From: Chitiniphilus eburneus
GTDB lineage: Bacteria; Pseudomonadota; Gammaproteobacteria; Burkholderiales; Chitinibacteraceae
Length of the DNA stretch: 64,000 bases
Direction of reading: 5' to 3'
Assembly (NCBI RefSeq): GCF_005048205.1
Contig: NZ_SUMF01000012.1
Span: 1-64,000 of the forward strand
A program made the position numbers and the translations under genes. Each line of letters begins with the position of its first letter. Positions within the stretch are counted from its first letter, which is position 1. The notes beneath the pieces were generated by a model. It saw nothing but the letters and a program-made list of their open reading frames with translations. It ran no database searches and had not been told where the DNA came from. This document shows positions 1 to 7,368 of this stretch, piece by piece.

Positions 1-89
1 TGCAGTGCGCCGGACTGCAACAGGCCGCGGGACAGGTTGTCCAGCCAGATGCGTTGGCCCAGGGGTTTGATGGCGGCGATCTTGCTCAT
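1..89 (-). CDS. tal: Transaldolase, N-terminal fragment (cut by window edge)
   Basis: Only the first 29 or so codons are present. The minus-strand reading begins MSKIAAIKPLGQRIWLDNLS, which matches the start of the longer (Neisseria/cyanobacterial-type) transaldolases. The enzyme moves a dihydroxyacetone unit between sugar phosphates in the non-oxidative pentose phosphate pathway. A GAGGTG ribosome-binding site lies a few bases before the ATG at 89. The rest of the gene lies outside the window, so no active-site residue can be seen. The pathway partner rpiA is at 27679. The call rests on N-terminal similarity alone. Confidence 0.8.
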   Translation of the reverse strand, partial: MSKIAAIKPLGQRIWLDNLSRGLLQSGAL

Positions 90-354
90 GACGAAACACC
101 TCACAGATTGAAGTCGGTAAAAGAAAGCGTCGCCACAGGACGGCGACATCAGCGCGCATTATCCGTCAAGGCCGGGCGTTTGGCATTTGCGGGAGCGCAA
201 GGAGCCTGTGCGGACCAATTACCGATCGATAGGCACCGGACGACGATTGGTGGCTCCGGCAAAACCGGGCGCGCATCCGCTGCGACCGGCGGGCCGGCGA
301 GTCGTTCCGGCTACTTCATCCCTGCCCACGTCGCAGTGCGCCGAATGGCGGGCT

Positions 355-1644
355 TCAATCGACCAGCAGGCGATGCTCGGGAAAGCGCGCGGCGAACTCG
401 CTGCCTTCGCCCAGCCTGGATTTCACCGCCAGTTGCGCCTGGTGGCGTTGCAGGATGTGCTTGACGATGGCCAGCCCCAGCCCGGTGCCGCCGGTGGCGC
501 GCGAGCGGCCCCGGTCCACCCGGTAGAAACGTTCGGTCAGGCGGGGGATATGCTCGGGCGAGACGCCGATGCCGCTGTCGCGCACCGCGAATACCGGCAG
601 GCCTTGCTCCAGCCGCCACGACAGGCCGATGGTGCCGCCGGCCGGGGTGTAGCGGATGGCGTTGGAAACCAGGTTGCCCAGTGCGGAATGCAACTCGTCG
701 TGATTGCCGATCAGTCTGGCGGGTGCGATTTCCTCGACGGCGATCTGGTGCCGGCCCTGCGACAGCCCCTCGGCCTCGGCCTGGAGCAGACGGATCAGTT
801 GCGGTACGTCCACTTCTTCTTCTTTCAACTGCTGGCCGTTTTCCAGGCGCGACAAGGTGAGCAGATCGTCCACCAGCCGTTGCATGCGCTGGGTCTGCTC
901 CACCATCAGGTGCAGTTGCTGGACACGGGTTTTTTCCTCCATCTCCGGCATGTCCATCATGGTTTCGGCGAAGCCACCGACCACGGTCAGCGGCGTGCGC
1001 AGTTCATGCGAGACATTGGCGATGAAGTCGCGATGCACCATCTGTACCCGATCAAGCTGGGTGATGTCGCGCGACAGCAGCAGCTTGCGCGTGGAATCGA
1101 ACGGCACCAGTTGCACCGACAGCACCTGCTCGGCGGGGCGCGTGGTGCGGATGATCTGGGGGTGGGCGAAATCCTGGGTGCGCAGGTATTCGCGTAGTGC
1201 GGGTTGCCGCACGATATTGGTCACCACCTGCCAGATGTCCGAAAGCCGGTCGATGCCCAGGTGCAGCGTGGCGGCGTGGTTGCACCATTCGATGCGGTCA
1301 TGCTCGTCCAGGATGATCACGCCGTCCGGCAACGCCTCGCCTGCACTGGTAAAGCGCTCCAGCGTGTTGGACAGCTTGTCCTGGTTTTTCTGCTGGGCAC
1401 GCACCTGGGTGTAGAGCCGGTCGAAGACTTCCTGCCAGAGCAGGAAGCTGGTGGGCACATTGTCCACCCGCGGGTGACACACCCAGCGATACAGCCGCCC
1501 CAGGTTGTAGAGGTGGAAGCTCGCCGACAGCGCCAGCAGCGCGCAGGCCAGCACCAGCCCGCTGACGCTACCCCAGACCGCGCCGACGAACAGCGAGGCC
1601 AGGATCACCGTCAGGTAATAAATGATCGAGCGCAACCAAAGCAT
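355..1644 (-). CDS. phoR: Phosphate regulon sensor histidine kinase PhoR
   Basis: This 429-residue membrane histidine kinase should autophosphorylate and pass phosphate to PhoB when phosphate is scarce. Hydrophobic helices span about residues 8-45. A PAS-like segment covers about 100-190. The dimerisation/phosphoacceptor box VSHELRTP carries His213. The ATP-binding part shows the N box (NLVSNAIRYT, 323-332), G1 (DSGIG, 356-360) and G2 (GTGLGLAI, 387-394). The architecture and length fit PhoR. It lies downstream of phoB on the same strand, separated by 235 bp in which no gene is evident, so it may have some independent expression. The start at 1644 has only a weak GGAA site but gives the usual PhoR N-terminus. 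Confidence 0.93.
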   Translation of the reverse strand: MLWLRSIIYYLTVILASLFVGAVWGSVSGLVLACALLALSASFHLYNLGRLYRWVCHPRVDNVPTSFLLWQEVFDRLYTQVRAQQKNQDKLSNTLERFTSAGEALPDGVIILDEHDRIEWCNHAATLHLGIDRLSDIWQVVTNIVRQPALREYLRTQDFAHPQIIRTTRPAEQVLSVQLVPFDSTRKLLLSRDITQLDRVQMVHRDFIANVSHELRTPLTVVGGFAETMMDMPEMEEKTRVQQLHLMVEQTQRMQRLVDDLLTLSRLENGQQLKEEEVDVPQLIRLLQAEAEGLSQGRHQIAVEEIAPARLIGNHDELHSALGNLVSNAIRYTPAGGTIGLSWRLEQGLPVFAVRDSGIGVSPEHIPRLTERFYRVDRGRSRATGGTGLGLAIVKHILQRHQAQLAVKSRLGEGSEFAARFPEHRLLVD

Positions 1645-1879
1645 TCGGGATTCCGGCGCGAAGAAAGTGGAGGGTTGCGAAGGCGGGCCCGACTGGGGCG
1701 GGCTGGCGGCATGCGCTGGGGCCAGTCGTCGAACGATCCGTCACCGCTGCGGGCTCGACCGGCCGCTGGTTCGAAGCGGGAATGGATCATCGGATAACGG
1801 GCTTTATGGTGGAGCGATTCTATTACGGTTGTTGCAGACGGCCCCGCACTCGGTGCGTGGTTCTCCGGTAGCGGCGCAT

Positions 1880-2566
1880 TCAATGCGCCGAAAGCCGGTA
1901 GCCGGTGCCGCGCACCGTCTGGATCAGCTTGTCGTAGCCGGAGGCCTCCAGCGCCGAACGCAGGCGGCGGATGTGGACATCGACGGTACGCTCTTCGACG
2001 AACACATGATCGCCCCACACCTGATCGAGCAATTGCGAGCGCGAGTGCACGCGTTCCGGGTGCGTCATGAAGAAATGCAGTAGGCGGAATTCGGTGGGCC
2101 CCAGGTCGATGGCGGCATTGTTGCCGGTGACGCGGTGCGTCGCCGGGTCCAGGCGCAGGCCCTGCACTTCGACCATGTCGTCGGTGATCTGCGGCGAGCG
2201 GCGACGCAGCACTGCCTTGATCCGTGCCTGTAGTTCGCGCGGTGAGAACGGCTTGGTGATGTAGTCGTCGGCACCGGTTTCCAGGCCGACGATCTTGTCC
2301 TGTTCGTCCGAGCGCGCCGTCAGCATGATCAGCGGGATCTGCCGGGTGCGTTCCTCGCCGCGCAGCTTGCGCGCGAAATCGATGCCGGACATCCCCGGCA
2401 GCATCCAGTCGAGCAGGATCAGATCGGGCAGGGCGTGCCGCACGATCTGCTGGGCGGATTCCACCGAATCGGCGCGCATCACATGGTGGCCGGCTTGCGA
2501 CAGGTTGAAGGCGATCAGTTCCTGGATGGCGGGTTCGTCTTCGACGAGCAGGATATTGGCAGGCAT
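1880..2566 (-). CDS. phoB: Phosphate regulon response regulator PhoB
   Basis: OmpR-family DNA-binding response regulator of 228 residues. The receiver domain (1-120) has the acidic pocket Glu9/Asp10, the phosphoacceptor Asp53, Thr83 and Lys105. The winged-helix domain (about 130-228) shows the [11 protein letters not shown] recognition region and the C-terminal VRGTGYRL hairpin. When phosphorylated by PhoR, PhoB activates phosphate-starvation genes through Pho boxes. The ATG at 2566 is preceded by GAGGTAG at good spacing. A Pho-box-like tandem repeat lies about 55 bp upstream, which suggests autoregulation. The divergent neighbour is the DUF971 gene. Confidence 0.95.
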   Translation of the reverse strand: MPANILLVEDEPAIQELIAFNLSQAGHHVMRADSVESAQQIVRHALPDLILLDWMLPGMSGIDFARKLRGEERTRQIPLIMLTARSDEQDKIVGLETGADDYITKPFSPRELQARIKAVLRRRSPQITDDMVEVQGLRLDPATHRVTGNNAAIDLGPTEFRLLHFFMTHPERVHSRSQLLDQVWGDHVFVEERTVDVHIRRLRSALEASGYDKLIQTVRGTGYRLSAH

Positions 2567-2620
2567 GCGCTACCTCGCGGGGCAGGGGCGTTGGGAATGT
2601 TGCGAGATTAAGGCTCGTCT

Positions 2621-2638
2621 GTGAACGTAATATTACAA
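2621..2638 (-). promoter_or_regulatory. Candidate Pho box upstream of phoB
   Basis: On the minus strand this reads TTGTAAT-ATTA-CGTTCAC: two 7-base half sites with an 11-bp period, each matching the Pho box half site CTGTCAT/C at five of seven positions. It also contains the perfect palindrome GTAATATTAC. It sits 55 bp before the phoB start, where an autoregulatory PhoB site would be expected. No binding data are available, and short degenerate sites like this can occur by chance. Confidence 0.4.
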
Positions 2639-2811
2639 GTCGCACGACATACCGCTTGCGGTGTCGCTGGCGCGACAGGCGTGAGCGGCGGCGCGTGGGT
2701 TCCCGCGCACGCACGCGGCTGGCGGCAACGTTTCGGGCCTTTTTTGTATGAACAGCCCCGGGCCAAGGCGCTATCATTGCGGCTTGCCGTACACCGACCC
2801 GAAGGCATCTC

Positions 2812-3189
2812 ATGGCCGGGCTGAATCCCGATTCCGCTGTACCCACGGACATTATCCTGCATCGCGTCAGCGCCACGCTCGAGCTGGCCTTCGACGACGG
2901 CGCCCGTTTCACCTTGCCCGCCGAATATCTGCGCGTCCATTCGCCCTCCGCCGAGGTGCGCGGCCACGGCGCCGGCCCGGGCGTCCTGCAGGTGGGCAAG
3001 CGCGGTGTGAACATCACGGCAATCACGCCGGTGGGCCATTACGCCATCAAGCTGGTGTTCGACGATGGCCACGATTCCGGCCTGTATTCCTGGGACTACC
3101 TGCACCAACTGGGCCGTGAACATGCCGCCCGGTGGGCCGATTACCTCGACCGTCTCGCCGCCGCCGGCGGCTCCCGAGACCCCGCCTGA
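2812..3189 (+). CDS. DUF971 family protein (GBBH-like N-terminal domain)
   Basis: A 125-residue cytosolic protein built almost entirely of the DUF971 domain, which is also found at the N-terminus of gamma-butyrobetaine hydroxylases. Recognisable elements are the LELAFDDG and [21 protein letters not shown] segments, and the closing [16 protein letters not shown]. The molecular role of stand-alone members is not established, though some relatives have been linked to iron-sulfur proteins. It ends 11 bp before ubiE and is probably the first gene of the DUF971-ubiE-ubiJ-ubiB operon, an arrangement common in betaproteobacteria. Confidence 0.85.
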   Translation: MAGLNPDSAVPTDIILHRVSATLELAFDDGARFTLPAEYLRVHSPSAEVRGHGAGPGVLQVGKRGVNITAITPVGHYAIKLVFDDGHDSGLYSWDYLHQLGREHAARWADYLDRLAAAGGSRDPA

Positions 3190-3200
3190 AAGAGAATTCC

Positions 3201-3938
3201 ATGTCCGATCCCACTACTCATTTCGGCTACAAGACCGTCAACGAATCCGACAAGGCGCAGAAGGTGGCCGAAGTCTTCCATTCGGTGGCGCAGAAATACG
3301 ATGTGATGAACGACCTGATGAGCGCCGGCCTGCATCGCGCCTGGAAGTTCTTCACCATCGAGACCAGCGGCGCCAAGCCGGGGGACCGCGTGCTGGATAT
3401 CGCCGGCGGCACGGGCGATCTGTCCAGGGCATTCTGCAAGAAGGTGGGCAAGACCGGCCAGGTATGGCTCACCGACATCAACAGCTCGATGCTGGGCGTG
3501 GGGCGCGATCGCCTGCTGGACGCCGGCTATGCCGTGCCCACGGCGCAATGCGATGCCGAGAAGCTGCCTTTTCCGGACAACTATTTCGACATCGTCACCG
3601 TCGCCTTCGGCCTGCGCAACATGACGCACAAGGATGTCGCGCTGGGCGAGATGTATCGCGTGCTGCGCCCCGGTGGCCGGTTGCTGGTGCTGGAGTTCTC
3701 CAAGGTATGGACGCCGCTCAAGCCGGTGTACGACCTGTATTCGTTCAAGTTGCTGCCGTTCATGGGCAAGCTGGTGGCGCAGGATGCCGATTCGTACCAG
3801 TACCTGGCGGAATCGATCCGCATGCATCCGGACCAGGAAACGCTGAAGGCCATGATGCAGGACGTTGGCTTCGGCCGCGTCGAGTACCACAACATGTCGG
3901 CCGGCATCGTCGCGCTGCACAAGGGGTACAAGTTTTGA
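3201..3938 (+). CDS. ubiE: Ubiquinone/menaquinone C-methyltransferase UbiE
   Basis: A 245-residue class I SAM-dependent methyltransferase that adds the C-methyl group to the benzoquinol (and, where present, naphthoquinol) ring in quinone synthesis. The family signature [20 protein letters not shown] lies at about 26-45. The SAM-binding loop VLDIAGGTG is at 64-72, and [14 protein letters not shown] follows as motif II. The ATG at 3201 was chosen because the protein then starts [10 protein letters not shown] like other UbiEs; an in-frame ATG further upstream would run through the end of the DUF971 gene. The TGA stop overlaps the TTG start of ubiJ. Confidence 0.95.
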   Translation: MSDPTTHFGYKTVNESDKAQKVAEVFHSVAQKYDVMNDLMSAGLHRAWKFFTIETSGAKPGDRVLDIAGGTGDLSRAFCKKVGKTGQVWLTDINSSMLGVGRDRLLDAGYAVPTAQCDAEKLPFPDNYFDIVTVAFGLRNMTHKDVALGEMYRVLRPGGRLLVLEFSKVWTPLKPVYDLYSFKLLPFMGKLVAQDADSYQYLAESIRMHPDQETLKAMMQDVGFGRVEYHNMSAGIVALHKGYKF

Positions 3939-4498
3939 TCCTGTCCCGGCTGCTCAACCGCCTGCTGGCGCACGATGCGGCGGCCACGGCCGAGCTGGGC
4001 CGGTACGCCGGGCGCACGGTGCGGCTGGTGTTTCCGGTCATTTCCGATACGCTGACCATCAGCGCCGAAGGCCGCTTCGCCGACCATGACCAGCCCGCGG
4101 AGGCCACGCTGCGATTGCCGCTGGCCTTCTTCATTGCCTTCATGTTCGACCGCACCGCCGCGCAACAGCGCCTGGCGCTGGAAGGCGATGCCGAGCTGGC
4201 GGCCGGCGTGGGGCGCGTCCTGGGTGGTATCCGCTGGGATCTGGCCGATGAATTGTCGCAACTGGTGGGCGACGTGGCGGCCAACCGGCTGGTGTGGCTG
4301 GCGGGCAAGGTGGGCGGTGTTCCGGGCGCCATCGGCTCGCGCATGGCGCTGCATCTGATCGAATACTGGCGCGACGAAGCCTCGCTGCTTGCCGATAAGG
4401 ACGCCGTGGCGCGTTTCTGCGGCGAGGTCGATACGCTGCGCGACGATGTGGCGCGGTTGGACAAGCGCCTGCAACAACTGCTCAAGAAATCCGCCTGA
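3935..4498 (+). CDS. ubiJ: Ubiquinone biosynthesis accessory factor UbiJ (SCP2 domain)
   Basis: About 187 residues when read from the TTG at 3935, which overlaps the ubiE stop by four bases (TTGA). This start gives [15 protein letters not shown], typical of UbiJ/YigP. The protein has an SCP2 sterol-carrier-like fold that is thought to bind the polyprenyl lipid intermediate and help assemble the Ubi complex. The C-terminal third is charged and helical ([18 protein letters not shown]), consistent with a coiled coil. The order ubiE-ubiJ-ubiB is the same as in E. coli. The non-ATG start is inferred from overlap and homology. Confidence 0.88.
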   Translation: MILSRLLNRLLAHDAAATAELGRYAGRTVRLVFPVISDTLTISAEGRFADHDQPAEATLRLPLAFFIAFMFDRTAAQQRLALEGDAELAAGVGRVLGGIRWDLADELSQLVGDVAANRLVWLAGKVGGVPGAIGSRMALHLIEYWRDEASLLADKDAVARFCGEVDTLRDDVARLDKRLQQLLKKSA

Positions 4499-6009
4499 TG
4501 CGCCTGTTTCGCCTGTTCAAGATCGCGCATGTGATTGTCCGCTACGGACTCGATGAATTCCTGCTGGGCCACGAGCGCGTGCATGGCCTGCGCCCGCTGA
4601 TCAATGGCCTGTTCTTCTGGCGCCGGCTGGAGGCACCGCGTGCGGTGCGCTTGCGGCTGGCGCTGGAAAGCCTGGGGCCGATCTTCGTCAAGTTCGGTCA
4701 GGTGCTGTCCACCCGTCGCGATCTGCTGCCCGAGGATATCGCCGACGAACTGGCGCGTTTGCAGGACCGCGTGCCGCCGTTCCCCGGCGACGTGGCGGTG
4801 GCGGTGATCGAAGCCAGCCTGCGTAAACCGGTGGCGGCGCTCTACGCCGAATTCGACCGCACGCCGGTGGCGTCCGCGTCGATCGCCCAGGTGCATCGTG
4901 CGCGCCTGTTCAATGGCCAGCCGGTGGCGGTGAAAGTGTTGCGCCCCGGCATTGCGCCGGTGATCGAAAGCGATCTGGCGCTGATGCGGGTGATGGCGGC
5001 GCTGGTGGAAAAGCTGTTCGTCGATGGCAAGCGCTTGCGCCCGCGCGAGGTGGTGGCCGAATTCGACAAATACCTGCACGACGAGCTGGACCTGATGATC
5101 GAGGCCGGCAATGCCGCGCAGTTGCGTCGCAACTTCCTCGGCTCGGACCAACTGATCGTGCCCGAGGTGTATTACGACTGGACCAGCCGCGAGGTGCTGA
5201 CGCTGGAATGGATGGACGGCATCCCGGTCGGCCGGGTGGATGAGTTGCTCGCGGCCGGGATGGACCTGAAGAAACTGTCGCGTTTCGGTGTGGAAATCTT
5301 CTTCACCCAGGTGTTCCGCCACGGGTTTTTCCACGCCGACATGCATCCCGGCAATATCTTCGTCGCCGCCGACAACCGCTATATCGCGCTGGACTTCGGC
5401 ATCGTCGGCACGCTGTCGGACAGCGACAAGCAATACCTTGCGATCAATTTCCTGGCGTTCTTCAATCGCGATTACCGCCGCGTGGCGACGGCGCACATCG
5501 AATCGGGCTGGGTGCCGAAAGAGACGCGCGTCGAAGAGCTGGAAGCGGCGGTGCGCACCGTCTGCGAGCCGATCTTCAACAAGCCGATCTCCCAGATTTC
5601 ATTCGGGCAGGTGCTGCTGCGCCTGTTCGAAACCAGCCGCCGTTTCAACGTGGAAATCCAGCCGCAACTGGTACTGCTGCAAAAGACCCTGCTCAACATC
5701 GAGGGCCTGGGCCGGCAACTGGACCCGGACCTGGACCTATGGCAGACCGCCAAGCCGTTCCTGGAGCGCTGGATGAACGAACAGATCGGCTGGCGTGGTT
5801 TGCTGGCCAACCTGAAGCACGAAGCGCCGCTCTGGGCCACCGTACTGCCCAGCCTGCCGCGCCGTCTGTCCGAACTGGCCAGCGTCGATCACGTCGGACT
5901 GCTGGTCGAGGGCTACCAGGGCCTGATGGGCGAACAGCGCAAGCGCAACTGGCTACTGGGCGCCATCGCCGCGTTGCTGGCGGCGTTGCTGGTGACGCTG
6001 TGGTGGTAA
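4498..6009 (+). CDS. ubiB: Ubiquinone biosynthesis ATPase/kinase-like protein UbiB
   Basis: A 503-residue member of the ABC1/ADCK atypical kinase family needed for ubiquinone synthesis. It carries the family KxGQ motif (KFGQ, 65-68), the alanine-rich nucleotide loop ([10 protein letters not shown], 126-135) in place of a Gly-rich loop, a VAVKVLRPG strand with Lys146, and HADMHPGN and LDFG catalytic/metal motifs. The C-terminus has a hydrophobic anchor ([18 protein letters not shown]). Its ATG shares one base with the ubiJ stop, so translation is likely coupled. A repeat-rich gap follows it. Confidence 0.95.
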   Translation: MRLFRLFKIAHVIVRYGLDEFLLGHERVHGLRPLINGLFFWRRLEAPRAVRLRLALESLGPIFVKFGQVLSTRRDLLPEDIADELARLQDRVPPFPGDVAVAVIEASLRKPVAALYAEFDRTPVASASIAQVHRARLFNGQPVAVKVLRPGIAPVIESDLALMRVMAALVEKLFVDGKRLRPREVVAEFDKYLHDELDLMIEAGNAAQLRRNFLGSDQLIVPEVYYDWTSREVLTLEWMDGIPVGRVDELLAAGMDLKKLSRFGVEIFFTQVFRHGFFHADMHPGNIFVAADNRYIALDFGIVGTLSDSDKQYLAINFLAFFNRDYRRVATAHIESGWVPKETRVEELEAAVRTVCEPIFNKPISQISFGQVLLRLFETSRRFNVEIQPQLVLLQKTLLNIEGLGRQLDPDLDLWQTAKPFLERWMNEQIGWRGLLANLKHEAPLWATVLPSLPRRLSELASVDHVGLLVEGYQGLMGEQRKRNWLLGAIAALLAALLVTLWW

Positions 6010-6026
6010 ATCCAGACCCCACACCT

Positions 6027-6135
6027 TGAACCACTGAGGACACGGAGAACAGTGAGGTCCACAGCGGACAAACAGGAACTCACGGAAACGGTGTTCTCTG
6101 TGCGACTCGGTGTTCTCACCGTTCTCCGTGGTTCA
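6027..6135. repeat. Imperfect inverted repeat downstream of ubiB
   Basis: The left side reads TGAACCAC...GGAGAAC and the right arm is its complement (GTTCTCC-GTGGTTCA, 6121-6135), with about nine extra bases in the left arm. Between them are further copies of related GTTCTC/GAGAAC words. The transcript of ubiB could fold this into a long stem. It resembles dispersed extragenic repeats more than a simple terminator, because no U tract follows. Whether other copies exist cannot be seen here. Confidence 0.45.
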
Positions 6136-6142
6136 GGATTTA

Positions 6143-6409
6143 GGGCGTGTCGTCACCTGTTTCGCGGCAGCGCTGGGCCGAAAAAGCACCAGCCACCAGG
6201 CGCATGACGCAGGCAATAACCAGTTATTGGCAAGGCGTGCAACGCGGTGGATGGTTTTCTTTTCGGCCCAGCCCTGCGGGTTCGGCGCATTTCGGGCGCA
6301 GCGCGGTGTCGCTGGCCGCTTGCGGTATCCATACCGCCGCGCGTCCAGCGCCTGGCGCGGCATCCCGAACTGCACCGAACGCTGCCGCGAAACAGGTGAC
6401 GACACGCCC
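6143..6409. mobile_element. MITE-like element 1 with 30-bp perfect terminal inverted repeats
   Basis: The 267-bp element has perfect 30-bp terminal inverted repeats (6143-6172 and 6380-6409) that begin GGGCGTGTCGTCACC. TA dinucleotides at 6141-6142 and 6410-6411 look like a target duplication. Inside are a 12-bp stem (CTGGGCCGAAAA at 6173-6184 against 6260-6271), a short AATAAC-CA-GTTATT palindrome and a GCGGTAT-CC-ATACCGC hairpin. Open frames on both strands begin and end inside the repeats but resemble no transposase, so the element would be non-autonomous. TA duplication fits the IS427-type subgroup of IS5 elements or other TA-targeting families. Confidence 0.75.
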
Positions 6410-6425
6410 TAGGGTTTAAAACCCC

Positions 6426-7271
6426 TCACCACTCGATCTCGCCCCCACCCACCCGCCACACCTTGCCGCCGACGCGCACATGGCGGGCGTCATCCACGTG
6501 CAAGTGGAGCACCGACAGGCGCGTGACCAGGCGATGGATGGTGTGGCCCTGTTCCAGCTTGAGCGAGAATGGCGGTTTGCCGCCCTGGTTCAGCATCCAG
6601 CCGCCGATGGCGGCGGCGGCGGTGCCGGAGCCGAATTCCTCGTACAGATTGAATTGATCCGAATTGAAGACGCGCAGGGTGGCGAGGTCGCCGTCGCGAC
6701 ACCACACCGCTGCCGCCGCCACCTGGCCGGGCACCTGCGCGTGCTGGGCCAGCAGCGCCGCCTGGGGCGCGGCCTGCAAGACACTCTGCCGGCTGCGGGT
6801 TTCCACCAGCAGGATGTCCATGCCGGCATTGACCAGGCGGGGTGTGCCCACGACGTCCTGCGGCAATAGCCCCAGCCCGGCCAGCAGCGTTGGCGTGGCC
6901 ACGCCGCTCGGCCGCGCGGCGGCGGGGCGGGAATGGAACCACCACAGGTCATCGTGCGGCCACACCCGCGTATCGCCATGGGCGCCGTAGAACAGTTGCG
7001 GTTCGCGCACCCCTGTCAGGTGCGCGCAGGCGGCGGCCGCCGCCAGCATGGCCTGGCCGGAGAATGGCTGTTCATATTGGGGGGTGTAGACGCGCAGCCG
7101 GCGGTGGGCCACATCGAGGAAAACGGTTTCGGGCGCCTGGAGCTGGTATGCCAGTGCCTGCATGGTGCGCGGGTCAGGAAATTCGGGGGTTTCGCAGACG
7201 ACCACGCCGCCGCCGCCGGTGCGCCGTTCGCCGAAAACATTGAAATGGTGAAAGCGCAAGAGCAGGGGCAT
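6426..7271 (-). CDS. PhzF family isomerase/epimerase-like protein
   Basis: A 281-residue protein with the two-lobed diaminopimelate-epimerase-like fold of the PhzF family. The N-terminal lobe shows FNVFGERRTGGGGVVV, the segment QALAYQLQAPETVFL whose Glu48 aligns with the PhzF catalytic glutamate, and TPQYEQPFSGQAMLAAA. The C-terminal lobe shows EEFGSGTAAAAIGGWML, matching the family ENP-TGSA helix start. PhzF isomerises a phenazine precursor, but most homologues outside phenazine clusters have unknown substrates. No phenazine genes are visible here, so the substrate is not assigned. It is convergent with ubiB and divergent from ppc. Confidence 0.85.
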   Translation of the reverse strand: MPLLLRFHHFNVFGERRTGGGGVVVCETPEFPDPRTMQALAYQLQAPETVFLDVAHRRLRVYTPQYEQPFSGQAMLAAAAACAHLTGVREPQLFYGAHGDTRVWPHDDLWWFHSRPAAARPSGVATPTLLAGLGLLPQDVVGTPRLVNAGMDILLVETRSRQSVLQAAPQAALLAQHAQVPGQVAAAAVWCRDGDLATLRVFNSDQFNLYEEFGSGTAAAAIGGWMLNQGGKPPFSLKLEQGHTIHRLVTRLSVLHLHVDDARHVRVGGKVWRVGGGEIEW

Positions 7272-7316
7272 GGGTATTCAGTACGCTGCAATGAAGCGAC
7301 CAAGGCAGGTCTTTAT

Positions 7317-7325
7317 TGATACAAT
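7317..7325 (+). promoter_or_regulatory. Extended -10 promoter element for ppc
   Basis: The stretch TG-A-TACAAT is a good extended -10 match 44 bp before the ppc ATG at 7369. No convincing -35 hexamer lies 17 bp upstream, which is tolerated by extended -10 promoters. The start of transcription is inferred, not measured. Confidence 0.5.
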
Positions 7326-7368
7326 GCCGCGGATTTGTCCACAAAACGTACCCATAGTCCCCACCGCC

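Noticed and set aside
6133-6419. Two 90-codon frames, one per strand, with the same start and end residues
   Set aside because: They share ends only because both run through the terminal inverted repeats of MITE-like element 1; neither resembles a transposase.
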